A program made the position numbers and the translations under genes. Shown here piece after piece: positions 1-7,534 of a stretch of DNA of 13,182 bases; the first letter of the stretch is position 1, and each line of letters begins with the position of its first letter. The stretch covers positions 1 through 13,182 of the forward strand of contig CAVINP010000051.1 in the NCBI GenBank assembly GCA_963643985.1, given 5' to 3'. The notes under the pieces were generated by a model that was given only the letters and a program-made list of their open reading frames with translations, did not search any database and was not told the DNA's origin. Source of the DNA: SFTH01 sp963643985. GTDB taxonomy: Bacteria; Bacillota; Clostridia; Christensenellales; Aristaeellaceae.

Positions 1-2
1 GC

Positions 3-218
3 GTACGAAGCAGGTGGGCGAAAGGCACGCTCAGATTCGCCGCCGAATTAATCAGAGGATCCATAATAGCAGCGAACGGCAAAAAAGACGGAACCGGGCA
101 CAACAGCAATGTGCCAAACGCTTGGGATTCCTCCTTAGGCGTTTCTTCCGGTTCCGAAATTACTGCAACAGATATGCAGAACGGTGTCAATGTCAAATAT
201 TTCGGAGTCTGCGCATAA
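3..218 (+). CDS. Possible C-terminal end of an unidentified protein (partial at left edge)
   Basis: Frame 3 is open from the window edge to a TAA at 216-218, giving about 71 residues that end in NVKYFGVCA. The composition looks protein-like: Gly, Ser and Asn are frequent and Arg is rare in the second half, with stretches such as NGKKDGTGHNSNVPNAW. It converges on ligA and would overlap its 3' end by 26 bases. Codon use differs from the neighbours, with TTA, ATA ATA and AGA codons that the adjacent genes mostly avoid, so transfer or chance are both possible. An open run of this length is not rare by chance, and a minus-strand terminator-like structure lies inside it. No family is recognised. 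Confidence 0.3.
   Translation, partial: VRSRWAKGTLRFAAELIRGSIIAANGKKDGTGHNSNVPNAWDSSLGVSSGSEITATDMQNGVNVKYFGVCA
81..156 (-). terminator. Structured intrinsic terminator after ligA (three-way-junction fold)
   Basis: CGGAACCGG at 89-97 and CCGGTTCCG at 148-156 form a perfect 9-bp inverted repeat. On the minus strand its 3' arm is followed directly by TCTTTTTT (88 to 81), the layout of an intrinsic terminator, and it starts 36 bases after the ligA stop. The 50-base interior is not a plain loop. It holds two further perfect stems that abut each other: AAACGC/GCGTTT (116-121 with 139-144) and GGCAC/GTGCC (97-101 with 111-115), so the fold is a compact three-way junction. The 17-base loop contains AAGGAGG on the minus strand. 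The terminator role for the yerC-pcrA-ligA operon is inferred. Confidence 0.6.
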
Positions 219-2160
219 ACTCCGCTTCGTCGATCACCGTTATGCCAAGTGCCGTGGCCTTCTCCAGCTTGCTGCCCGCGCTCTCGCCTGCAACGACCAG
301 TGCCGTCTTCTTGGAGACGGACGATGCGGCCTTGCCGCCGGCATTGCGGATGGCCTCTTCCGCCTCACTGCGGGAGAAGTGCTCGAGCGTACCCGTCACC
401 ACGACGCTCATGCCCTCGAATGCGCCGCCCGCCGCGATGGCCTGCGGGGCTTTGGGGGCAACGCCTGCCGCCAGCAGTGCCTCCACGAGGCGCAGATTGT
501 TGCCATCCTCAAAGTAGGAGGCTATGGAATCGGCAACGATCTCCCCCACATCCTCCATCTGCGTCAGTTCCTCGCGCGGCGCCGCACGCAGTGCAGCGAT
601 GTCGGGATAGCGTGCGGCCAGGTCGCGGGCGGTCTTCACGCCGATGTTGGGGATGCCTATGGCGTAGATGAACGCCGCCAGTGTGCAATCCTTGCTCTTT
701 TCGATGGCAGCTAGCAGGTTGTCGGCCTTCTTTTCGCCGAAACGCTCCAGCGCACAGAGCTGTTCCTTTTGAAGGCCGTAGAGCTGATCAGCCTCCTGAA
801 TCAGGCCTGTGTCCACCAACTGTGCCGCCGTCTTTTCGGAGAACGTGTCGATGTCCATCGCATCGCGACCCGCAAAGTGCGACAGGCGCATCACGATCTG
901 CGGCTTGCAGCCGTCGCGGTTCGGGCAGAACAGGTGCGCCCCCCGCTCCTGCAATGCCGCGCCGCAGGCAGGGCAGACACTCGGTTTGACCACATCGCGT
1001 TCACCGGGCACGAACTCGTCCACACGCCCCATGATCTCGGGAATGACCTCGTTGGAGCGGCGGATCCATACACGTGCGCCGATTTTTACGCGCTTGCGTT
1101 GGATGTCCTGCCAGTTGTTGAGCGTGGCGCGGCGCACGGTTGCCCCGGCCAGTTCGACCGGCTCAACGAAGGCCAGCGGAGTGAGCTTGCCCGTACGGCC
1201 GATCTGCCAGGTCACGTCCTCCAACATGGTCGTGGTTTCCTCGGCTTCAAACTTGTACGCCACCGCCCAGCGCGGGAACTTGTCGGTATAGCCCAGCGCG
1301 TTTCGCACGGCAAAACTCGTGATTTTGATGACCGCGCCGTCGATCATGTAGTCCAACTGCGGACGCGATGCATCGATTTGCTGCACCGCCTCAATCGCCC
1401 GATCCAGCGTGTCGCAGTAGATTTCGCAGTCGGAGACCGGGAAACGGTTCTCGCGCATGAACGCCATCATTTCCTGCTGGGTGGCAAAGTCGCGCCCCTC
1501 GATGTAGCCCACATCATAGAAGCATGCATCCAGCTTGCGTGCGGCCGTAACGGCAGGGTCGAGGTTGCGCAGCGCACCTGCGGCGGCATTGCGGGGATTC
1601 TTCAGCGGCTCTTTGGCCGTCCGGTTGTATTTGTCCAGCACGGACAGGCGCATAAACGCCTCGCCGTGAATCTCCATGCGCCCCTTGAAGGGAATCTGCA
1701 GGGGAATGGATCGTATGGTGCGGGCCTGGGGCAGTATTTCCTCGCCGACGATGCCGTTGCCGCGCGTGGCCGCACCGACCAGTCGGCCATCCTCGTAGGT
1801 CAGATTGATGGTCAGGCCGTCAAACTTGTGCTCCACCACATATTGGGGCTTGGGCAGCCCCGCCTCGCTGCGCAGTTTTTCCGCACGCATTGCCCAGTCG
1901 CGCACGGCCTCTACGGATTGGGCCTTGCCCATGCTCCACAGCCGTGCCAGGTGCGTATGCGGCTCAAAGGCCGTGAGCACCGCGCCACCGACGCGATGGG
2001 TGGGCGAATCGGGCAGCACGCGACCCGTCTCCTGTTCCAGACGGGTCAGTTCATCGTACATTGCGTCCCATTCCTTGTCGGAAATCGTGGGCGCATCCAG
2101 CGTATAGTATTGATAGGCCGTCTCGTTGAGGCGGTCCACCAGTTCGCGCATGCGATCCAT
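193..2160 (-). CDS. ligA: NAD+-dependent DNA ligase LigA
   Basis: Seals nicks in duplex DNA during Okazaki fragment joining and repair, using NAD+ as AMP donor. The protein is 655 residues, the normal LigA length, with all domains in order. The N-terminal Ia region has the DSPTHRVGG motif (residues 51-59). The adenylation site is HKFDG with catalytic Lys112, a form seen in clostridial ligases. An OB fold follows, then a four-Cys zinc finger (Cys396, 399, 412, 418), helix-hairpin-helix repeats (about 500-555) and a C-terminal BRCT domain (about 579-653, with VVVTGTL). It starts 21 bases after pcrA stops, with GGGAGAG upstream of the ATG, and is the last gene of the yerC-pcrA-ligA operon. Nothing essential is missing. 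Confidence 0.97.
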   Translation of the reverse strand: MDRMRELVDRLNETAYQYYTLDAPTISDKEWDAMYDELTRLEQETGRVLPDSPTHRVGGAVLTAFEPHTHLARLWSMGKAQSVEAVRDWAMRAEKLRSEAGLPKPQYVVEHKFDGLTINLTYEDGRLVGAATRGNGIVGEEILPQARTIRSIPLQIPFKGRMEIHGEAFMRLSVLDKYNRTAKEPLKNPRNAAAGALRNLDPAVTAARKLDACFYDVGYIEGRDFATQQEMMAFMRENRFPVSDCEIYCDTLDRAIEAVQQIDASRPQLDYMIDGAVIKITSFAVRNALGYTDKFPRWAVAYKFEAEETTTMLEDVTWQIGRTGKLTPLAFVEPVELAGATVRRATLNNWQDIQRKRVKIGARVWIRRSNEVIPEIMGRVDEFVPGERDVVKPSVCPACGAALQERGAHLFCPNRDGCKPQIVMRLSHFAGRDAMDIDTFSEKTAAQLVDTGLIQEADQLYGLQKEQLCALERFGEKKADNLLAAIEKSKDCTLAAFIYAIGIPNIGVKTARDLAARYPDIAALRAAPREELTQMEDVGEIVADSIASYFEDGNNLRLVEALLAAGVAPKAPQAIAAGGAFEGMSVVVTGTLEHFSRSEAEEAIRNAGGKAASSVSKKTALVVAGESAGSKLEKATALGITVIDEAEFMRRLRNI

Positions 2161-2181
2161 GCCGTATTCACTCTCCCGATT

Positions 2182-4386
2182 TCATTCTTTGATGCGCTTG
2201 AGCGGCGCAATGTTGGCCGAGAAACGCTTGCTCGAACCCGTGTCAAACTGCACGACGACCTTGGCCGTCGCCGCGTCCACCTCCTGCACCGTGCCCTTGC
2301 CGAACACGGCATGGATGACACGGTCGCCGACGGAAAACAGGCTCATGCCACCGCCGGCCGTCTTGGGTTTGGAGATGACCGAGCCGACGCCCTTGAACAG
2401 CCCCGGTATGCCCATGGCAGGCTTTGCGCTTTGGGCCTGAGGATTGGGCACGCGCATCTGCATCCGCGCCGAACCCTCGCGTATCAGCCGCGGCGGTATC
2501 TCGCTCACGAAGCGCGAGAGCTGGTTGGCCGAACGGCTGTTGTACAGCGTGCGCGTCTTCGCGTGGCAGATGTACAATTCCTTCTTGGCTCGCGTGATGC
2601 CGACATAAGCCAATCGCCGTTCCTCCTCCAGAGCCGTCTCGTCAAACATGGCGCGGTAGAGCGGGAAGACCGTCTCCTCCATGCCGACCAGAAACACCAC
2701 GTCAAACTCCAGACCCTTTGCGGAATGCAGCGTCATCAGCGTGACCGCGCCCGTGGTCTGATTGAGGTTGTCGATATCCGAGACCAGCGCGACGTTCTCC
2801 AGGAAATCCGAGAGCGTTCCCTCGGGGTTGAGGTTTTCGTACTCAGCGACGGCGCCCTGAAATTCGCGTATATTCTCGATGCGCGTGGCATCTTCTTCAT
2901 TCTTGGACTGCTCCAGCACGTGCACATAGCCCGTCTTCTCGATCAGTTCGGCCGCAAACGCGCTCAGCGACATCGAGTACATGGCCTCCGTCAGCGACAG
3001 CATCAGTTCCGCAAAATCCGACACCAGCTTCTGTGTGCGGGCGGCGAGACCGACATTTGGGCTCTCCAGCACTGCCGCCATCAGCGAGGTATCGTTTGCC
3101 CGCGCGTAGTCCGTCAGCTTTTCCACCGTGGAATCACCGATGCCGCGCTTGGGTTCGTTGATAATGCGGCGCACCGATACATCATCGTCCGGATTCACCA
3201 GCACGCGCATGTAGGCGATCAGGTCCTTGACTTCCTTGCGATCGTAGAAGCGCTGACCGCCGTAAATGCGATTGGGCACGCCCAGACGGACGAAGGCCTC
3301 TTCAAGCACACGCGACTGCGCATTCGTGCGGTACAGCACGGCGATCTCGCCAGGACGCGTGCCCTTGCCGATCAGCTTTTGGGACATTCTGGCCACGAAG
3401 GCCGCCTCATCACGCTCGTCCGTTGCGTGGTAGAGCGCGATCTTCTCGCCGGGATCGCCCTCCGTCCAGAGCGCCTTTTCCTTGCGCCCGGCGTTGTGCG
3501 CGATCACTTGATTGGCTGCGTCCAGTATGTTCTGGGTGGATCTGTAATTCTGCTCCAGTTTAATGACGCGGCACTCGGGAAAGTCTTTTTCAAAGTCCAG
3601 TATGTTGCGTATGTCCGCGCCGCGCCAGCCGTAGATCGACTGGTCATCGTCGCCCACCACGCAGAGATTTTTCTTTTCGCCCGCCAGCAGCCTCACCAGC
3701 TGATACTGCGCCGCATTCGTGTCCTGATACTCGTCGACCAGCACATAGTCAAAGCGGTTCTGGTAGTACTCCAGCACCGGCGGATGTTCCGCAAAGAGTA
3801 CGAGCGTCTTGATCAGAAGGTCGTCAAAGTCCAGCGCGTTGTTGCCGCGCAGCGTATGCTCATACTTTTCATAGGCAAGGCAGAGGTTTTTGTTCCGCGC
3901 GTTCCCGCCCTGCTCGTGCAGCCACTCCTTGGGCGTGAGCAGACGGTTCTTGGCATCGGAGATCACCGCTCTGAGTGCCTTGGGCGGATACTCCTTGTCG
4001 CTGAGGTTCATCTCGCGCAGCACCGACTTGATCACCGTCATGCGGTCATCCTCGTCATAAATGGCAAACTCGCGGCGGTAGCCCAGCTTTTCGATGTCCT
4101 TTCGGAGTATGCGTGCGCAGCAGGAATGGAAGGTGGACACCCACACGTCCTGCCCCGCCTCGCCGGCCAGCGCAGACACGCGCTCCGCCATTTCCCTGGC
4201 TGCCTTATTGGTAAATGTGATGGCCAGTATCTTCCACGGCGGCACGCCCTGTTCGATCAGGTGCGCCACGCGGCAGGTAAGCACGCGGGTCTTGCCGCTG
4301 CCTGCACCCGCCAGCACGAGCAGCGGGCCCTGCGTATCCAGTACGGCCTCCCGCTGCGGCTCGTTAAGTCTCTCCAAATAATTCAT
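2182..4386 (-). CDS. pcrA: ATP-dependent 3'-5' DNA helicase PcrA (UvrD family, SF1A)
   Basis: Superfamily 1A helicase that unwinds DNA in repair, clears RecA and replication blocks, and resolves transcription-replication conflicts. At 734 residues it is the usual PcrA size. Motifs in order: Q motif and Walker A AGAGSGKT (26-33), Ia AITFTNKAAREM (55-66), II VDEYQDTN (217-224), III VGDDDQSIYGWRGAD (244-258), IV LEQNYRST (277-284), V TLHSAKGLEFDVVFL (552-566) and VI YVGITRAKKEL (594-604). The C-terminus (about 683-731) is a Tudor-like module (FSVGDRVIHAVFGKGTV) that in Gram-positive PcrA contacts RNA polymerase. Its ATG overlaps the yerC stop in an ATGA, suggesting translational coupling. UvrD is the alternative name; the ligA linkage favours PcrA. 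Confidence 0.97.
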   Translation of the reverse strand: MNYLERLNEPQREAVLDTQGPLLVLAGAGSGKTRVLTCRVAHLIEQGVPPWKILAITFTNKAAREMAERVSALAGEAGQDVWVSTFHSCCARILRKDIEKLGYRREFAIYDEDDRMTVIKSVLREMNLSDKEYPPKALRAVISDAKNRLLTPKEWLHEQGGNARNKNLCLAYEKYEHTLRGNNALDFDDLLIKTLVLFAEHPPVLEYYQNRFDYVLVDEYQDTNAAQYQLVRLLAGEKKNLCVVGDDDQSIYGWRGADIRNILDFEKDFPECRVIKLEQNYRSTQNILDAANQVIAHNAGRKEKALWTEGDPGEKIALYHATDERDEAAFVARMSQKLIGKGTRPGEIAVLYRTNAQSRVLEEAFVRLGVPNRIYGGQRFYDRKEVKDLIAYMRVLVNPDDDVSVRRIINEPKRGIGDSTVEKLTDYARANDTSLMAAVLESPNVGLAARTQKLVSDFAELMLSLTEAMYSMSLSAFAAELIEKTGYVHVLEQSKNEEDATRIENIREFQGAVAEYENLNPEGTLSDFLENVALVSDIDNLNQTTGAVTLMTLHSAKGLEFDVVFLVGMEETVFPLYRAMFDETALEEERRLAYVGITRAKKELYICHAKTRTLYNSRSANQLSRFVSEIPPRLIREGSARMQMRVPNPQAQSAKPAMGIPGLFKGVGSVISKPKTAGGGMSLFSVGDRVIHAVFGKGTVQEVDAATAKVVVQFDTGSSKRFSANIAPLKRIKE

Positions 4387-4682
4387 TTATCCGTTCCCTT
4401 CAGTCGCTCCAGCACGCACTCGTATCCGCCTGCGCCATAGTTCAGCGCCCGGTTCACGCGACCTATGGTGGCCGTGGAAGTGCGCGTCTTTTCGACGATC
4501 TCGCTGTAGGTCGCCTTTTGGCTGAGCATCAAGGCGACCGCCATGCGTGAGGAAAGGTCCTGAATTTCTTTGATCGTAAAGAGATCCTCGAAGAGGCGAT
4601 AGCATTCTTCTTCATTTTGCAGCGACAGAAAAGCCCTTGCGAGCAAATCGACATTTTCGTTTTTCAATCTGGATTCAAACAT
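4383..4682 (-). CDS. yerC: YerC/YecD family TrpR-related regulator
   Basis: A 99-residue cytoplasmic protein of the TrpR-like YerC/YecD family, a helix-turn-helix group found in Firmicutes whose target is not established. The N-terminal half is helical (LARAFLSLQNEEECYRLFEDLFTIKEIQDL split by the TrpR-type core). The recognition helix-turn-helix lies at about 58-84, with TYSEIVEKTRTSTATIGRVN and then ALNYGAGGY, which is typical of the family. The ATG at 4682 is chosen because AGAGGG lies 7 bases upstream, a promoter sits just beyond, and homologues begin near here; a longer in-frame extension to 4937 crosses that promoter and is unlikely. It heads the operon and overlaps pcrA by 4 bases. In B. 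subtilis yerC also precedes pcrB-pcrA-ligA. Confidence 0.9.
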   Translation of the reverse strand: MFESRLKNENVDLLARAFLSLQNEEECYRLFEDLFTIKEIQDLSSRMAVALMLSQKATYSEIVEKTRTSTATIGRVNRALNYGAGGYECVLERLKGTDK

Positions 4683-4721
4683 GACCTCACCCTCTGTTTC
4701 ACGCTTTAATATGCTAACAAT

Positions 4722-4750
4722 ATTATATCCTGTGCGTTCGATTTCGTCAA
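4722..4750 (-). promoter_or_regulatory. Sigma-A promoter of the yerC-pcrA-ligA operon
   Basis: Read on the minus strand, TTGACG (4750-4745) and TATAAT (4727-4722) are separated by 17 bases, one mismatch from the full consensus. Transcription should begin near 4714, giving a leader of about 32 bases before the yerC ATG. The -35 box lies only 7 bases from the -35 of the divergent plus-strand promoter. Confidence 0.85.
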
Positions 4751-4757
4751 GCGGGGC

Positions 4758-4787
4758 TTGTTTTTGGAGCTGCTTTAATGGTATAAT
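4758..4787 (+). promoter_or_regulatory. Extended -10 promoter of the membrane protein-kinase-sigma-like operon
   Basis: TATAAT at 4782-4787 is preceded by TG at 4779-4780, making an extended -10 (TGGTATAAT). The -35 is weak (TTGTTT, 4758-4763, 18-base spacer), as is usual for extended -10 promoters. The start near 4794 leaves a leader of about 30 bases before the ATG at 4825. Confidence 0.75.
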
Positions 4788-4824
4788 AGGCATCGGAAAC
4801 ATATGGATCCGAAAGAGATTTAAA

Positions 4825-5181
4825 ATGCGAAAGAAAGCAAACAGAATCAGATGGTATTGGGCATGGCTGATACAGTTGGTCGTGATGCTTGCGCTGTCCT
4901 GCCTGACCTGCCTGAGCCTCGCCCTGGGCAAAATCATCTATGCGCTGTGTCTGTGGGGGCTTCTGCCACTGTTCGGACTGTTCACGTCCTGCCGCGTGAC
5001 GCTTGCGGGGCTGTGGAACTACGCCGCATGGCTCGTGCCTCCCGCGACGATGCTGCTTGCCAATCTTCTGATCTGGGGCTATCTGCCCTACCCCGGCCCG
5101 GTTTTTGTCTGCGGCTTTGCATCGCTCGTCGGCGCTGCTGCGGGCGAAGTATTAAAACGGCGCGAGCGCACGCGCCGATGA
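4825..5181 (+). CDS. Small membrane protein of unknown function, four predicted helices
   Basis: A 118-residue protein that I do not recognise. It opens with a basic stretch (MRKKANRIR) and closes with another (KRRERTRR). Between them are four hydrophobic segments at about 12-34, 36-56, 63-86 and 91-108, so it should be a polytopic inner-membrane protein with both ends in the cytoplasm. Cys occurs at 26, 29, 42, 56 and 96. The start is the ATG at 4825, with GAAAGAG 7 bases upstream and an extended -10 promoter at 4779-4787; an in-frame ATG at 4681 precedes the promoter and is rejected. It is first in an operon with the FGGY kinase 21 bases downstream. No catalytic motif is visible. Confidence 0.7.
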   Translation: MRKKANRIRWYWAWLIQLVVMLALSCLTCLSLALGKIIYALCLWGLLPLFGLFTSCRVTLAGLWNYAAWLVPPATMLLANLLIWGYLPYPGPVFVCGFASLVGAAAGEVLKRRERTRR

Positions 5182-5202
5182 GAACTGCGAAGGAGAAGTT
5201 TT

Positions 5203-6747
5203 ATGGAAAAAGATTTGATTTTGACGCTTGATGCCGGCACGACCGGTTGCAAATGCTCGGTCTTCGACGCAAAGGGTGAAACTATATCCGCCGTTCGCCG
5301 CGATTATCCGACGCTCTACCCGCGTCCCAACTGGGCTGAGCAGGATCCCGATCGCATACTGGAGGCCGTATTTGACGGCATCCGTGAGCTGCTGCTGCAG
5401 GTCAACCCGCAGCGCATCGCCTGCGTTGGCCTCAGCGGTGCCATGAACGGCTGCATTCCCGTGGACGCCCAGGGAAAGGCACTGCATCCCAACATCATTC
5501 ATTCCGACAGCCGTACGGGCACTCAGGTCGCCAAGATCGGCAAGGTCATCAACAAGTATCACTTCTATACGCTGACCGGCAACCGTCTGGATACGCACTA
5601 CACGCTGCCCAAGATACTCTGGTTCAAAGAAAACCTGCCGGAAATCTATGAGCGCACGCGCTGGTTCATGAACATCAAGGACTACATCTATGCGCATCTG
5701 ACGGGTCGCATGGGCTATACCGACTATTCGGATGCCTCTCTGACCACGGCGCTGGACATCAGCAATCACTGCTGGGCAACGGATCTGCTCAGCGAGCTTG
5801 GAGTTGACATCGATCGTATGCCCAAGATCATCACCGGCAGCGACGTGCGCGGCAAGATCACGCGCAATGTCTACTATCGCACCGGTCTGATCACCGGCAC
5901 ACCCGTGGCCATCGGCGGCGGTGACGGCTGCTGTACCGGTCGCGGTGCGGGTCTGGTCGATTCCGGCAGTGCCTATACCTATATCGGCTCCAGTGCCTGG
6001 GTCTCTCAGATACTGGATCACCCGGTTTTTGACCCCAAGGCACGTATATTCAACTATCTGGATGCAGACGGCAAGTCCTGCCATGTCGTCGGCACGGTAC
6101 AGACCGGCGCCGCTGCCTTCAACTGGGCCATGCAGAATCTTTTGAGCGTGCGCGACGGTGTCAAGGATATCTCCCGTGTGGAAAACATGGCGCGTCAGGT
6201 CGCGCCCGGCGCGGAGGGACTGCTCTTTTTGCCCACGCTGATGGGTTCGCGTACGCCCTACTGGGATCCGAACACACGCGGCGTGCTGATGGGCTTTACG
6301 CTCTATCATGACCAGCGCCACATCGCGCGAGCGATCTACGAGGGCGTGGCCTTTGCGCTGAGCAATTGCGCCAAGATCATCTCCGAATACGGCACGCCGA
6401 TCACCAGCATGATGCTCACGGGCGGCGGCGCACGCAGCGGTCTCTGGCCGGATATACTGGCGGCCTGCTTCAACCTGACCACGCGCGTCCACCGCGCCCC
6501 CGGCGAGTGTACCTCTCTGGGTGCGGCGATACTGGCGGGCATCGGCGTGGGCATCTTCTCCAGCTATGAGGATGCTGCCGCCACCGTCTCCGCGCGTTCC
6601 ACACATCCGGTCAATCCCGCATGGCAGAAGGCCTACAACGAAATTTATCCGATCTATCACGACATCTATGAGCGCGTCAGCCCGCTCAACGACCGCATTG
6701 CCGCGCTGAATTTTGAGGATACCAATGACGCGAAGCGAGGAAAATGA
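5203..6747 (+). CDS. FGGY-family carbohydrate kinase (xylulokinase-like)
   Basis: Phosphorylates a sugar or sugar alcohol with ATP in the cytoplasm; xylulokinase (XylB) is the closest match by eye, but the substrate cannot be read from sequence. At 514 residues it is the usual length. The N-terminal actin-like domain starts with the phosphate-1 motif LDAGTTGCKCSVFD (9-22), then PNWAEQDP (42-49) and GLSGAMNGCIPVD (76-88). The C-terminal domain has GGGDGCCTGRGAG (238-250), where Asp241 should be the catalytic base, EGVAFALSN (380-388) and the adenosine-site TGGGARSGLWPDI (406-418). AAGGAG lies 7 bases before the ATG. No sugar isomerase, transporter or regulator is adjacent. Its 3' end overlaps the next gene by 23 bases. 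Confidence 0.85.
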   Translation: MEKDLILTLDAGTTGCKCSVFDAKGETISAVRRDYPTLYPRPNWAEQDPDRILEAVFDGIRELLLQVNPQRIACVGLSGAMNGCIPVDAQGKALHPNIIHSDSRTGTQVAKIGKVINKYHFYTLTGNRLDTHYTLPKILWFKENLPEIYERTRWFMNIKDYIYAHLTGRMGYTDYSDASLTTALDISNHCWATDLLSELGVDIDRMPKIITGSDVRGKITRNVYYRTGLITGTPVAIGGGDGCCTGRGAGLVDSGSAYTYIGSSAWVSQILDHPVFDPKARIFNYLDADGKSCHVVGTVQTGAAAFNWAMQNLLSVRDGVKDISRVENMARQVAPGAEGLLFLPTLMGSRTPYWDPNTRGVLMGFTLYHDQRHIARAIYEGVAFALSNCAKIISEYGTPITSMMLTGGGARSGLWPDILAACFNLTTRVHRAPGECTSLGAAILAGIGVGIFSSYEDAAATVSARSTHPVNPAWQKAYNEIYPIYHDIYERVSPLNDRIAALNFEDTNDAKRGK

Positions 6748-7534
6748 GTTTCAGACCTATTACAGCCGAGTGCGCCCCATCTACCCATACCTGATCAACC
6801 TCGCCTATGCCGTTGGCGGCACCATGGATCAGGCACAGTACTGCCTTCAGTGTGCACTGCTGGATGTCTGGCTGAACCGGGACAGTTCGGCCAGCCGCCA
6901 TGGGCTGCGCGAGAGTCTCAGGCGTGCGGTGGTGCGGGCCGCACTGCGCTGCCCGACAGGCGACAGCCCCGACTGGGATGCGCTCAGGCCGGAGGATGAA
7001 AGCACCGACGTGCTGCTGCGTGCACTGTCGCAGGAAACGACGCCCCTCCGGCGTATACTAGTGCTCAAATATGGCTCTCGCCTGAGCAATCGGCAGATCG
7101 CAGGTCTGATGCACATTGAATCACGGCGCGTGCGACAGCTGCTGCAACGCTTTGAAGCGCGTGCCGCACGCCGTCTGTCTGTCGCCGATCAGCGGCGCTT
7201 TGACGCGCTGATGCAAAAGCGCATCCATGCGCTGCTGCAAGTGCCCGATCCGGCAGCTCCCGACATGAACAATGTCTTTCGCGCCTTCGAAGCAGATGCC
7301 GCCGCAGCGATCAGGCCGGGCCGACTGCCCCTGCGCATTGTGCGCGGCGTGCTCTGCGTGCTGCTGGCGCTGGTCTGTATGCTCGTGTTCTGGCTGGCGG
7401 CCGTGCTCGTGCAACCGGAGCAAATTTCCGATGCGAAGGTCGCCAAGGAGCCGATCGAGGTGGTCAGTGGTCAGTGGTCAGTGAAATGGTGTAACGGGGT
7501 AGCGGAACCTCGCAAGTTAAAATTCTCCCCCTAA
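6725..7534 (+). CDS. Sigma-70-like (ECF-type) protein with C-terminal membrane anchor
   Basis: A 269-residue protein with a sigma-like architecture. Residues about 8-75 resemble a degenerate sigma region 2 (YYSRVRPIYPYLINLAY). Residues about 100-152 form a region-4 helix-turn-helix (LRRILVLKYGSRLSNRQIAGLMHIESRRVRQLLQRF). A single hydrophobic helix follows at about 205-229, leaving a short outer tail of about 40 residues. The ATG at 6725 is preferred over the TTG at 6713 because GAGGA (6715-6719) sits just upstream; it overlaps the kinase by 23 bases. The last 25 or so residues are encoded by heptamer repeats and the stop lies inside one, so the native C-terminus was probably replaced. A membrane-tethered transcription regulator is inferred. 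Confidence 0.65.
   Translation: MTRSEENEFQTYYSRVRPIYPYLINLAYAVGGTMDQAQYCLQCALLDVWLNRDSSASRHGLRESLRRAVVRAALRCPTGDSPDWDALRPEDESTDVLLRALSQETTPLRRILVLKYGSRLSNRQIAGLMHIESRRVRQLLQRFEARAARRLSVADQRRFDALMQKRIHALLQVPDPAAPDMNNVFRAFEADAAAAIRPGRLPLRIVRGVLCVLLALVCMLVFWLAAVLVQPEQISDAKVAKEPIEVVSGQWSVKWCNGVAEPRKLKFSP

Noticed and set aside
769..4440. A 1223-codon open frame on the plus strand opposite ligA and pcrA
   Set aside because: It is codon-aligned antisense to both genes. It is open only because TTA, CTA and TCA codons are absent from pcrA and the first 464 codons of ligA. The sense proteins have complete family motifs; the antisense product is His/Arg/Leu-rich without domains.
4681..4824. Longer start (ATG at 4681) for the membrane protein
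   Set aside because: It lies before the extended -10 promoter at 4779-4787, and the extra residues have no homologous look; the ATG at 4825 has a ribosome binding site.
4683..4937. N-terminal extension of YerC upstream of 4682
   Set aside because: It would cross the operon's own promoter and the divergent promoter, and the ATG at 4682 has a good ribosome binding site and gives the usual family length.
5152..6660. A 502-codon minus-strand open frame opposite the FGGY kinase
   Set aside because: Antisense shadow in the aligned frame; the plus strand encodes a complete kinase with a ribosome binding site and catalytic motifs.
7460..7483. GTGGTCA tandem units as a CRISPR or regulator-binding array
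   Set aside because: Units are adjacent without spacers and only 7 bases long, so it is not a CRISPR array. It sits at the 3' end of a coding frame, not at a promoter.
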